In this document: in pieces, positions 35,480 to 43,924 of the stretch
How positions within the stretch are numbered: the stretch's first letter is position 1
Layout: every line of letters begins with the position of its first letter
Assembly (NCBI GenBank): GCA_963920575.1
Contig: OY986963.1
Location: forward strand, 7,788,896-7,852,895
Direction of reading: 5' to 3'
DNA length: 64,000 bases
Source: Narthecium ossifragum
Lineage: Eukaryota > Streptophyta > Magnoliopsida > Dioscoreales > Nartheciaceae
Notes under the pieces: generated by a model
Told to the model about the DNA's origin: nothing
Database searches by the model: none
The model's input: the letters and a program-made list of their open reading frames with translations, nothing else
Program-made: the position numbers and the translations under genes

Positions 35480-37042
35480 ATGTTCTCAATAAGATTACAC
35501 CATGGGGGGTATTTTGAGAATGGTCATTCACTAGCATATGTGGGTGGTGAAGTGCAGTACGTTGACAATATTGACCCAGACACTACAGGGATCATGGACG
35601 TTGAAGAGCTTCTGGAAGAATTGAACTACCCCAGCTATAAGAAGATGTGGTACTTGACCCCAGACACTGAATTGACACAGGACAATTTGAATGAACTAAT
35701 GACTGATAGGCAGACAGTTGAAATGGGAAATGTGGGGCTAAAGGCTGGGCTTCTAGATGTTTATGTTGAGCACAATATAAATGTGCCTGTAGTTATACCT
35801 GCAATTGCTGGTCATGTAGTGGAAGAAGAGGAGGAGGTTGTGGTTCTTGAAGAGGAGCTGGTCCCAAATGCACCACAGAATGAAGAAGAGGGGGTTGTGT
35901 TGCTTGAAGAGGAGTCTGTGGTCCCAAATGCACCACAGAATGAAGAAGAGGAGGTTGTGGTGCTTGAAGAGGAGCTGGTCCCAAATGCACCCCAGAACGA
36001 AGAAGAGGAGGCTGTGTACCAAGAAGAGGCTGTTGTGCATCAAGAAGAGGCTGCGAACCAAGTAGAGGATGCTGTGCATGAAGAAGAGGCTGAACACCTT
36101 GAAGAGGAGGCTGTGCATCAAGATAGGCTGAATAGGGGCAAAGCTGTTATGGGCAGTGATGAAGCCATTGCTGATGATCAAGGTATATTTGAGGGTCTCA
36201 TGGATGATATTGAGTCCTCAGAAAATAGTTTGTATGAGCCAATGGAGGTCAGTGACAGTGAAGATGATGACCTCCTTTATGAGACACTCACAGAGGCACA
36301 ACAGACCTTTGATGTGCCTGACCGTAGCAATGAAGTTAGAAATTCATGGGGAGGACAAGATGTAGCTGATGTGGAGGGAAGAGGTTATGTGTCAGATGGG
36401 ATACCAGATGATGAGGTCAACAGTCTCCTTGAAGACTCAGATGAAGAACCAAGGCCCCACTACCCTATTTACAGAGAAGACATAAATGAAGGCACTGAGT
36501 GCCCTTTTGCAGTTGGGATGCTATTCGTCACAGCAGAGGACTTCAAGAATGCTGTGAAAGACTACTCTGTTAAGGGTGGCCATCCTCTGCAGTTCAAGAA
36601 ACAAGCAAAGAACAGAGTGACAGTTATATGTGATGAAGGGAATTGTCCATGGAAGGCACATGCATCATTAGTTCAGAGGACAAACACATTTCAACTAAAG
36701 ACATTGAACAATAAACACACATGTATTAGATCACACAGCAACAGATTTGTGAAGGTTGGCTGGCTGGCCAGGAAATATCAAGATGAGGTTAGACTGCACC
36801 CAGAAATGAAGATTGACAGTTTCCTAGAGAAGGTGAAAATGGACTGTGCTGTAGATATCAGCAGAATCAAGGCATATAGAGCCAGAGATAGGGCCAAAGG
36901 GTTCTTAGAGGGAGATTGGGCTGAACAATACAATCAGATTAGGGACTACTGTCAGGAGATACTTAGACAACAGCCACCTCCAGCCTACACTGAAGGTTCA
37001 AGCAGTCATCAAGGTCAACATGAGAAAGGAGCCCATAGATGA
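35480..37042 (+). CDS. MuDR-type MULE transposase, N-terminal half only (520 aa)
   Basis: One long frame starting right after a CAG acceptor (CTGGCAGGATG). Residues 1-100 form the PB1-like N-terminal domain of plant MuDR transposases (MFSIRLHHGGYF, then YVGGEV). About 114-215 is a very acidic Glu/Val region with three near-exact repeats of an 18-residue unit containing VPNAPQNEEE. Residues about 335-415 are the MuDR DNA-binding domain (FAVGMLFVTAEDFKNAV, NCPWKAHAS, NKHTC). The frame then keeps the linker AYRARDRAKGFLEGDWAEQY and stops about 50 residues later. The DDE catalytic (MULE) domain and the SWIM zinc finger of full-length relatives are missing. So it could bind ends but not cut; a repressor or relic role is inferred. 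Confidence 0.85.
   Translation: MFSIRLHHGGYFENGHSLAYVGGEVQYVDNIDPDTTGIMDVEELLEELNYPSYKKMWYLTPDTELTQDNLNELMTDRQTVEMGNVGLKAGLLDVYVEHNINVPVVIPAIAGHVVEEEEEVVVLEEELVPNAPQNEEEGVVLLEEESVVPNAPQNEEEEVVVLEEELVPNAPQNEEEEAVYQEEAVVHQEEAANQVEDAVHEEEAEHLEEEAVHQDRLNRGKAVMGSDEAIADDQGIFEGLMDDIESSENSLYEPMEVSDSEDDDLLYETLTEAQQTFDVPDRSNEVRNSWGGQDVADVEGRGYVSDGIPDDEVNSLLEDSDEEPRPHYPIYREDINEGTECPFAVGMLFVTAEDFKNAVKDYSVKGGHPLQFKKQAKNRVTVICDEGNCPWKAHASLVQRTNTFQLKTLNNKHTCIRSHSNRFVKVGWLARKYQDEVRLHPEMKIDSFLEKVKMDCAVDISRIKAYRARDRAKGFLEGDWAEQYNQIRDYCQEILRQQPPPAYTEGSSSHQGQHEKGAHR
35824..36000 (+). repeat. In-frame 54-60-bp repeats in the transposase acidic region
   Basis: Three copies encoding Glu-rich text around VPNAPQNEEE, with 54 to 60 bp between starts, followed by shorter GAAGAGGCTGTG-type repeats to about 36120. 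The reverse strand is open over the same stretch only because of the repeat composition. Confidence 0.8.
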
Positions 37043-37659
37043 AGATGTGAATCTATGCCCTTGTAGTTATGTGGAAGGAACATTAGTTGCTGCTAGCTGT
37101 GAATGGATGTCACTTGAGATAGATAATCAACTTGTCATTAGTTTGTGGAATTAATTTGTCAGTTGTGAATGGAATTGCTGCTGTGAGTGGGATTTGCTTA
37201 TACTCATCCTGTATTTTTTTGTCAGCTGTGTGGAGACAGCAATGATCAATGTTATAAAGCTTGTATTTACATCAGGGATCAATGTTATAAACAGAGGTCA
37301 TGATCAATGTTATAAACAGAGGTCATGTTACACTAATGTTTGATTGCAAAATAGCTGTGAATGGATGTCAGTTGTGAATGGAATTAACTTGTCACTAGTT
37401 TGTGGAATTAACTTGCTGTGAGTGGGATTTGCTTGTACTCTTGTGAATGGAATTCACTTGTAAATTAACATCATGTGCTTGTACTCATCCTGTTTTTTTT
37501 TTCACCTGTGTGGAGACAGCAATGATCAATGTTATAAAGCTTGTATTTACATCAGGGATCAATATTATAAACAGAGGTCATGTTACACTAATGTCTGATT
37601 GCAAAATAGGGGTGGTACAACTGCTTAACCAGCATGGGTTACACAACAGCTTCACAAGA
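37043..37659. repeat. 280-bp tandem duplication between the two MULE genes
   Basis: GTGTGGAGACAGCAATGATC begins near 37229 and again near 37509, and each copy is preceded by TTGTGAATGGAATT and GTGGGATTTGCTTG words. The stretch is the convergent 3' side of both genes. Confidence 0.8.
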
Positions 37660-38287
37660 TTACACAATCAAATAAAAAGCTAGGTGAATTGCTATTATGC
37701 ACAACAACATCAAACTAATCAAATATGTCTTGGCTCTAGATTTCAATTGGCTATTTTGTTTCTCAAGCATGGCAATTAGCTTGTCTTTATCATCAATCAA
37801 ATTCTTCAGCCCTTGTACATCTGCCATTGCCTTCTTCTCATTTGCTTGACAGGATCCCAACAGTGCTTCCAATTCCTGCAGCTTGTCACGAAATCCCTTA
37901 GTGACAACATCTACATATGGCTCACATACACCTGGCTCAATCCACAGGAAGAAATCGCATCTACCATGACTCTACAGTATCAAGAGGATGATCAATTGAC
38001 TGAGTGTTGATTCCAATTAAAATTGACAAATAGCAATCAGTGTCAAAATTAAAATTGACAAATAGCAATAAGTGGTGAAATTAAAATTTACAAGTAGCAA
38101 TAAGTGGCGAAATTACTCGTTGGGTTGCACAATTTATGAATCTCCTTCCAGGATTCATCTCCGTCCTTGAAACCCTTTGCTTGGCCTTCAATCCACAAAA
38201 ACAGTAGTAATCATCCCCCCTCGAGGAGGCGATGGAACCTCCACTCAGGTGGCTACTTCCCTGCGAAGGTGTCCTCTCCGACGACAT
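37660..38287 (-). CDS. GRF-type zinc-finger, coiled-coil, C-terminal membrane-anchor protein (At4g04775-like)
   Basis: Two exons on the minus strand, 38287-38117 and 37971-37660, joined in phase 0 by a GT-AG intron, giving 160 aa. The protein starts MSSERTPSQGSS and has a GRF zinc finger (CFCG, NPGRRFINC, then RCDFFLW across the junction; four cysteines at the expected spacing). A charged coiled coil follows (about 85-140, LQELEALL, LIAMLEKQNSQLKSR) and a final hydrophobic helix (YLISLMLLCIIAIHLAFYLI). The same architecture is found in many plant proteins like At4g04775. Here the gene lies wholly inside the MULE, runs from the right TIR and converges on the transposase gene. An in-frame upstream ATG at 38464 exists; I prefer 38287 because the domain starts soon after. 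Confidence 0.85.
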
Positions 38288-38633
38288 GAATCTTTGAGAA
38301 ATGGGTTGTAGCTCAGGTATCGTACGGGCCGAAAGAGACGAAGTATGAGAGCCAAAGACAAAGAACAAGATGGGATGGGTAGTAAGAAGGGGCAAAACCC
38401 TACTTGACCTCGGAGGGTGTCGTCGCCGGCGAAAAATCCGGCAGTGCTTGCCGATTTCACTCAACCAAGGCTCAGTAGGGTTTCATATAAATAAGGGCAA
38501 CTACTAAGGAGTAAAACCGCCTTCACTGGCGGGAGATCGCGCAAAACCGGTCACGTGAGGTCACGTGAGGTCACGTGACCGGTTTGGCGTTAAATCAGCA
38601 AACACCCGTTACATACTTGGCACCAAATTGAAA

Positions 38634-38730
38634 AGTTTGGTAACTACAGACCTCGTTTTGATACGTTTTAAAATATGGGGACCAAATTGATAATTCGTGA
38701 AACTAGAGGGTACCAAAATGATAATAACCC
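38634..38730 (-). repeat. Right TIR of the MULE
   Basis: Inverted copy of 33040-33136 with one mismatch, followed directly by the TSD TATAATAAA. It lies about 350 bp upstream of the GRF-gene start codon and could carry its promoter, as TIRs do in MuDR. Confidence 0.92.
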
Positions 38731-39357
38731 TATAATAAAATAATCACTTTCTCCATCTCCATCTCTGCCACCGCCACTGCTACTACTATTCGACGGCACG
38801 ATTCCATCTCCGCCACGCTCCGCCGCCTCCATCCCTCTCTTTCTTTTTTGAGAATTGCTTTTTTTTGGGTGGTGGCTGTAGAGAGAGAGAGAGAGAGTAT
38901 GTGAGAGAGTCTGTGGAGGAGAGGAGATGGTTTAGCTGAGTCGGAGAAAAAAGGACAAGCGGAAAACAGAGAAAGAAAGAGAGATGGAGGTGGTGGAGTG
39001 TGGCAGTGGCGTAAAAAAAAAATCCTTGAAAGAGAGAGAGAGAGAGAGGCCACTCGTGGGGCCTCGGAATGGATGCTAGAAATAGATTTATTAGGCTGCA
39101 TCAGTATCCCTCTCCCTTCCTTCTTCTCGGCACACGTATAAACTCGCACGACCACATATGGTTGTGCGAGTTTCTACGCGTTGTTGGTATAGAGTTATAC
39201 TCGTATTATACACGTAATATACTCGTCTATAGAGTATAACTCTATAGACGCGTAGGAAATCATACAACCACGTGTAGAAACTCTTTATATGCGTGATTGT
39301 ACGAGTTTATATGCGTGTTGAAAAGAAAGAAGAGCCGGGACAAGTTTATGTCCTTAT

Positions 39358-39490
39358 CCGACGCCAAGCGACGCAACTTCGACATCATTGTCGGAAGTGG
39401 CTATGTCACGCCCTCCAAAGCCAACCCACTCTAAGAGGCCTTTGGTATTTACGATGCTTCCTCTCCCGACAACTTCGACGTCGACGTCGT
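39358..39490 (+). pseudogene. DAO-like 2-oxoglutarate dioxygenase fragment, copy 1
   Basis: Plus-strand reading gives DAKRRNFDIIVGSGY, then PSKANPL, a stop codon, and EAFGIYDASSP. This matches the segment around SGY.AP..NP.YEALG.YD of DAO-type (dioxygenase for auxin oxidation) proteins, within the N-terminal dioxygenase domain. It is only about 45 codons and has an internal stop. It lies in the loop of the long inverted-repeat element and is inverted relative to copy 2. Confidence 0.7.
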
Positions 39491-39650
39491 CGATGCTTCC
39501 ACTCTATGAGGCCTTTTGCCGCACCACCATTTGGCGTCGACGTCGTAGGGAGAGGAAGCATCATAGAGTGGGTTGGCCTCGAGTGGACGTCAACGATGCT
39601 TCCTCTCCCGACGACGTCGACGATGGTTCCACTCTATGAGGCCTCATAGT
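39491..39650. repeat. Nested small inverted copies between the two DAO fragments
   Basis: Words such as GATGCTTCC, CACTCTATGAGG, GTCGACGTCGTC and their complements recur in both directions, so the loop itself can pair with either arm. Confidence 0.6.
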
Positions 39651-39894
39651 AGTCGACGTCGACGTCGTCAGGAGAAGAAGCATAGTAGATGCCAAAAGCC
39701 TCGTGGAGTGGGTTGGCTTTGGAGGGTGCAACATAGCCACTTCTGACGATGACGTCGAATTTGCGTCGCTTGGCGTCGGGTGAGAGGTCGAAGAGGCCGC
39801 GCACCACCAACTTCGTATCAGTGTGCCGCTCATCGAGCACGCCGTGTTCTACCACCCTGAAGCACCCCACCCCCTCGCATGTCTCCTGCAGCAA
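39651..39894 (-). pseudogene. DAO-like 2-oxoglutarate dioxygenase fragment, copy 2
   Basis: The minus-strand frame reads LQETCEGVGCFRVVEHGV, then LVVRGLFDLSPDAKRRKFDV, SGYVAPSKANPLHEAFG and SSPDDVDVD. The start is the usual dioxygenase N-terminal motif (CE..G.FRVVNHG). A CAG directly precedes the GAGACATGC codons on the minus strand, so the capture may begin at an intron acceptor. No iron- or 2-oxoglutarate-binding residues are included, so it cannot be an enzyme. Confidence 0.75.
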
Positions 39895-41115
39895 CTATCT
39901 TATACTCAAGCAGTATTGAAGAGTTCTCTTCAGACCTATCTTATACTCAACTGAAAACTCACTTTTATATGTTGTGTGAGCTATCCCCAACCGATGCCGA
40001 GTTGTTCCTCAGCCACGCGACGCCTAACGATCCATACAGTTCATTTATTCGATTAGATAAAAACATAAACTTGTCTCGGCTTTTCCTTCTTCTCGACACG
40101 CGTATAAACTCCCACAACCATGCATACAAAGAGTTTTTATGCGTCGTTGTGTGAGTTTCTACACGTGTATAGAGTTATACTCTATAGACGAGTATATTAT
40201 GTGTATAATACGAGTATAATTCTATACCAACCACGCGTAGAAACTCTTATGCGTGGTTGTGCGAGTTTATATGTGCGCAAAGAAGAAGAAAGAGAGAGGG
40301 TTACCGGTACGATGTAATAAGCCTATTTTTAGCATCCATTCCGAGGCCCTACGAGTGGCCTCTCTCTCTCTCTATGATTATTTTTTTGTCACCACGCTCC
40401 GCCGCCTCCATCTCTCATTCTTTCCTTATTTTCCGCTTGTCTTTTTTTCTCCGACCCAACTAAACCATCTCCTCTCCCCCACAGGCGTAATAAGTCTATT
40501 TCTACAGCCACCACCCAAAAAATACAATCCTCATAAGAGAGAGAGGGAGATGGAGGCGGCGGAGCGTGGCGGTGGCGGCGGAGTGTGGCGGTGGCGGAGA
40601 TGAAGGGGTGTCGTCGAATAGTAGTAGCAGTGGCGGTGGCGGTGGCGGAGATGGAGATGGAGGAAGTGGTTATTTTATTATATATCTCATCTCACGTCAT
40701 GTATGAATGTATGAGATGTATGAAGACATGGGATAAATGGGGGGTATTTTGGTCCATTCATTGGCTCGGATATTATAGTAAAAAAAAAACAATGTTTGGG
40801 GATGAAAATGCCAAAAGTAAATATTGGGGTATCATTCGGTAAAAAAATGCGTGATATAGTAAAAAGTGACAGTGACGTCGGATGGACCATCCGATGCTGA
40901 AGAAAGACGGAGCCCACTTATCTTAGCGCCGCGCGAGTAGTGGATACCCATTAAAATGCGAGATATGGCCCACCATTTTCTATTCCCAAAAAAATAACAT
41001 GTAAAATTAATCCTAAAATCATTTGTACATATATTATTCTATTCTATATAATTAGCTTTGATTTTTGTATTTTTTTTTGCGTATATATGAAAATACTTAA
41101 CTTGATCTGAAAAAT

Positions 41116-41442
41116 GGGTTTGGAGGAGGCTCGTCGGCGGGGTCTGTGTGGGATTGTGGTAGAGTCAGATTCGCTACTGGCTGTGGAGTTCATTAATGGG
41201 AGGTACGATTGGCCACGCGAGCTTGGGGGTATTTTACGAGAAATCTGATGGATGACGACGCAGTCCGTGACAACGTGCTTTTTTCACATTCCCCGAGAGA
41301 TGAATTCCCTGGCTTATGAGGTGGCGAGTTGGGCAAGGTGGTTTGTGGCCATTTAAATGGGTGCATACAAATCTGGCCCTTTTTTTTTTGTAACTTTGAT
41401 TTTCTTTTGTAACCCAGTCCTTGAGTCATCTAATAAAAAAAA
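41116..41442 (+). mobile_element. 5'-truncated L1-type LINE (327 bp) with perfect 17-bp TSD
   Basis: AACTTGATCTGAAAAAT is present at 41099-41115 and 41443-41459 without a mismatch. The body reads as the RNase H C-terminus (LEEARRRGLCGIVVESDSLL, AVEFINGR, then NSLAYEVASWAR) and ends in TAATAAAAAAAAAA. One frame break is visible. The perfect TSD marks a recent insertion. Confidence 0.88.
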
Positions 41443-41692
41443 AACTTGATCTGAAAAATAAAATTAAAGAAGTTCTATTATTCATAAATAATAACATTTT
41501 TTCAGGTAGAAAATATGTTGCCATGTAAACCTGAAATATGACAGTTTTGATTTTTTTTTTCTTCCCTTTTTTAAACAGCTTGTCTAAATATTCCGTAACA
41601 TCCTGTCTTTTAGCTCAATTCAGCCAAAAAAAAAAAAACATTGCTAAATTGTCTCTAAAATCGATGCTCTTCTTTGAAGGAGGTAGCCTTCT

Positions 41693-42130
41693 TCAACTTG
41701 CCCTTATTTGTATCAATGTATGCATATCTTTCTCTTCAGCATACTCCTGGACGACGTAGTCCTCAGAGATGACTATGTAAACTCCGGGGTCTTCCGCGGC
41801 GCAGCTCCCTCCAAGCATGATCGGGTTGTTGACGGCCTGATAGTTGCTGTTCGTATAGGCACTCAGCTTCTCGTCGTCGCCGTGGACAATCCCATGGGCG
41901 TCGACCAGTTCATCCAAGCTAGCAGCTCTCATGGTGGCTCCCTTGTTTCCTCCGGCCAGCGTGATGATCCTCACGCCATGATCACCTTCTTCGGATTCTT
42001 GGCTGACGTTTGGCGAGGCCTTTGATTTTCCAAGAGCTGTGAGTTGGTCAGTGAGCTTTGAGATAATGCCATGGACCTCTTGCTCTAGTTGCTGATGGTT
42101 GCGCTCGTCGCTGCTCGTGCCGGAGGCCAT
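41693..42130 (-). CDS. Small intronless protein of unknown function (145 aa)
   Basis: Minus-strand frame starting MASGTSSDERNHQQLEQEVH. I do not recognise it with certainty. The N-terminal third is helical and polar (IISKLTDQLTAL), the middle is acidic and ends EEGDHGVRIITLAGGNKGA, and the C-terminal part has NSNYQAVNNPIMLGGSC followed by AEDPGVYIVIS, which looks conserved in style. No signal peptide or membrane segment. An in-frame upstream ATG at 42190 would add 20 residues; I prefer 42130 because the added residues look untypical. The frame is free of stops and GC-richer than its surroundings, which favours a real gene. Confidence 0.6.
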   Translation of the reverse strand: MASGTSSDERNHQQLEQEVHGIISKLTDQLTALGKSKASPNVSQESEEGDHGVRIITLAGGNKGATMRAASLDELVDAHGIVHGDDEKLSAYTNSNYQAVNNPIMLGGSCAAEDPGVYIVISEDYVVQEYAEEKDMHTLIQIRAS

Positions 42131-42737
42131 CTTGAATGATGTGACGATTCGTTGGGCCATCTGATTTATGGAACAATTGAGGAGGGGCAATGGTTCTTTG
42201 CTTCTGAGGATGATATCTTGCGTGGGAGACTAGGAATGGAACCAATTCCAATTGCAAGGCGGAGAGAAAGGATCGGTTTGCGTAAAGACCTTGTGCATCT
42301 CTTCTTCCTCCACAAGCTGGGCCAGTGGGCCTTGTGATTCTGTGATGAAGTGTATAGTGCGCTACTGATCATGTGCAACACTGAGTATAGTTCCCGTTTG
42401 CATGCTCATATCCCTCATATGGCTGAAGGATTAGGGAGGAAGAGTGTTGGCGGTGGTATCCTAAATGTGGACTTCCTGTTTCCTTTTTCAATTTCTCCCC
42501 TGTTTGATACGGAAATAAATTTCAGAAATAACTCTTTAACTCGGGTTAAAGAAAAGAATATTTCCAAATACACTACTTATTTCACCCCCTTTTAACTCCC
42601 AACATCTTTTCCATTATTCCAAATAATCATTATAAAGTTATTCCCATTCTCCACTCTATTTTTTCCTTATTCCAAATAATAATTATAAAGTTATTCTCAA
42701 AACCTAAAATAAAGACCCTTAATCCGGAATAAAGTTA
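42131..42737. other. Upstream region of the small gene and left part of a decayed transposon
   Basis: The first 200 bp is the upstream flank of the minus-strand gene. From about 42490 the AT-rich sequence begins near TGTTTGATACGG, and CCGTACCAAA appears in complement orientation near 43182, so an older element may enclose the MITE at 42738. AAATAATNATTATAAAGTTATT repeats near 42622 and 42674. Confidence 0.35.
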
Positions 42738-43162
42738 GGGTTATTTACTTTTGAGACCTTGAAAACTTCTTAAATTACAAATATACCCTTACAATCTTTG
42801 CCTTTACATATGTGCCCCTGAAAACATTGTGATAATGTTAACCATACCCCTCCGTCCAAATCCGTACATATATCTAACTTAGCCAAAGTAGAAGCATAAC
42901 CAGGGTGGGAAAAATTACTTAATTGCCCATCCCCATTAACATCTAACTTAACCAAAGTAGAAACATAACCAGGGGTATAATTGTCTTTTCAAAAGGATTA
43001 TTTAACGACATTAGGCATATTCCGTGAATATTAATCGACTAGTAACCGGAGGGTATGGTTAACATTATCATAATGTTTTCAAGGGTACATATGTAAAGGC
43101 AAAGATTGTAAGAATACATTTGTAATTTAAGAAGTTTTCAAGATCTCAAAAGTAAATAACCC
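42738..43162. mobile_element. MITE with long (about 120 bp) terminal inverted repeats
   Basis: The left arm (from GGGTTATTTACTTTTGAGA) and right arm are inverted copies through TTAACCATACCC with under ten differences. Shared words include CTTCTTAAATTACAAAT and CAATCTTTGCCTTTACATAT. TA lies outside both ends, compatible with a mariner-type TSD; no 9-bp duplication was found. Small internal duplication: AACTTAGCCAAAGTAGAA and AACTTAACCAAAGTAGAA. Confidence 0.75.
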
Positions 43163-43554
43163 TATTTTAACCCGTACCAAATGAGGAATAAGACCGGGAC
43201 ATTCATGTCTTCAAAAATAAATAGATAAGCCTTCTGGCTCTTCTAGCTCATGATCAATCGCTTCAACTCTAAGCCACTAAAATACTCTTTCTCCTTTTTC
43301 GTGGCTATAAGGCTCAAGTCATAATTTCAAATAAAGGTGTTCTCGAATTACAAAATTTCCTATACGCTGTTATTGAAAAACTTTCGTTCAGCTTTACCTT
43401 AAATGAAGCTACTGAACGAACATGGCTATGGAACATTTTCATCAGCATAGCTTCAGTGCCTCCATTTGCCATTGTGCAAAAGCAGAGTCTCTTCATACCG
43501 GCTTCATCAAGACAAGCTACCCATACCAAGCTCATTGCACCGGAGCTCAAAAGG

Positions 43555-43780
43555 CCTGCACATAGCAACACAGGGTAATAAGCCCATCTCCATGAGATCC
43601 CTGGTCTAAATCAACTGCCAATGATTTAGACCTGCACATAGCAACACAGGGTAATAAGCCCATCTCCATGACATCCCTGGTCTAAATCAACTGCCAATGA
43701 TAATCAAGAGTGGATCTTGTTCACCACGCATGCAACGAAAATCAAGAGTGGATCTTGTTCACCATGCACGAAACAAACCA
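43555..43780. repeat. Two adjacent tandem duplications downstream of RRP15
   Basis: A 76-bp unit starting CCTGCACATAGCAACACAGG is repeated at 43555 and 43631 with one or two differences. Directly after it, AATCAAGAGTGGATCTTGTT repeats within about 45 bp near 43703 and 43739. The near identity suggests recent replication slippage or unequal exchange. Confidence 0.85.
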
Positions 43781-43924
43781 ATCATCTCAAGCAAAATAAA
43801 TAAGAATGCTCCTTTTACACTGCACAAGAAGCACTCCTTACCCTAACTTATAACAAACAGCAAAGTGACTCTATAATGAGGAACTTCTCCTACTTCTGAA
43901 TTTTTGTGAAGATTCTGGACTTAA

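Larger units (their letters stand above)
33040..38730. mobile_element. Complete MULE (5,691 bp) with 97-bp TIRs and 9-bp TSD
   Basis: TATAATAAA flanks both sides exactly (33031-33039 and 38731-38739). The ends start GGGTTATTATCATTTTGG and are inverted copies for 97 bp with one difference (position 82). The element contains a MuDR-type transposase N-terminal gene on the plus strand and a convergent GRF-zinc-finger gene on the minus strand, plus a solo LTR insertion between the left end and the transposase exon. Near-identical ends imply recent movement, but the transposase here lacks its catalytic half, so movement in trans is likely. Confidence 0.92.
32947..40781. mobile_element. Outer long-inverted-repeat element carrying DAO-like fragments, split by a nested MULE
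   Basis: Left arm 32947-33039 plus 38740-39350 (about 704 bp after removing the nested element) is inverted relative to right arm 40064-40781 (about 718 bp). Matching words include ACCAAAATACCCCC, CATACATTCATA, GATATATAATAAAATAA, CTGCTACTACTATTCGACG, GTATAGAGTTATACTC and CAAGTTTATG, in the same order outward to inward. The loop holds opposed copies of a dioxygenase-gene fragment. I could not define its TSD, so the outer limits are approximate. Long arms plus captured host sequence suggest a Pack-MULE or foldback element. Confidence 0.75.

Noticed and set aside
35753..36181. 142-codon frame antisense to the transposase
   Set aside because: Open only because the acidic repeat region avoids stops on the complement; leucine/phenylalanine repeats mirror Glu codons.
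43314..43571. 85-codon minus-strand frame starting MLLCAGLLSSGAMSL
   Set aside because: No recognisable domain and no good splice partners; it overlaps repeat-rich 3' flank of RRP15.
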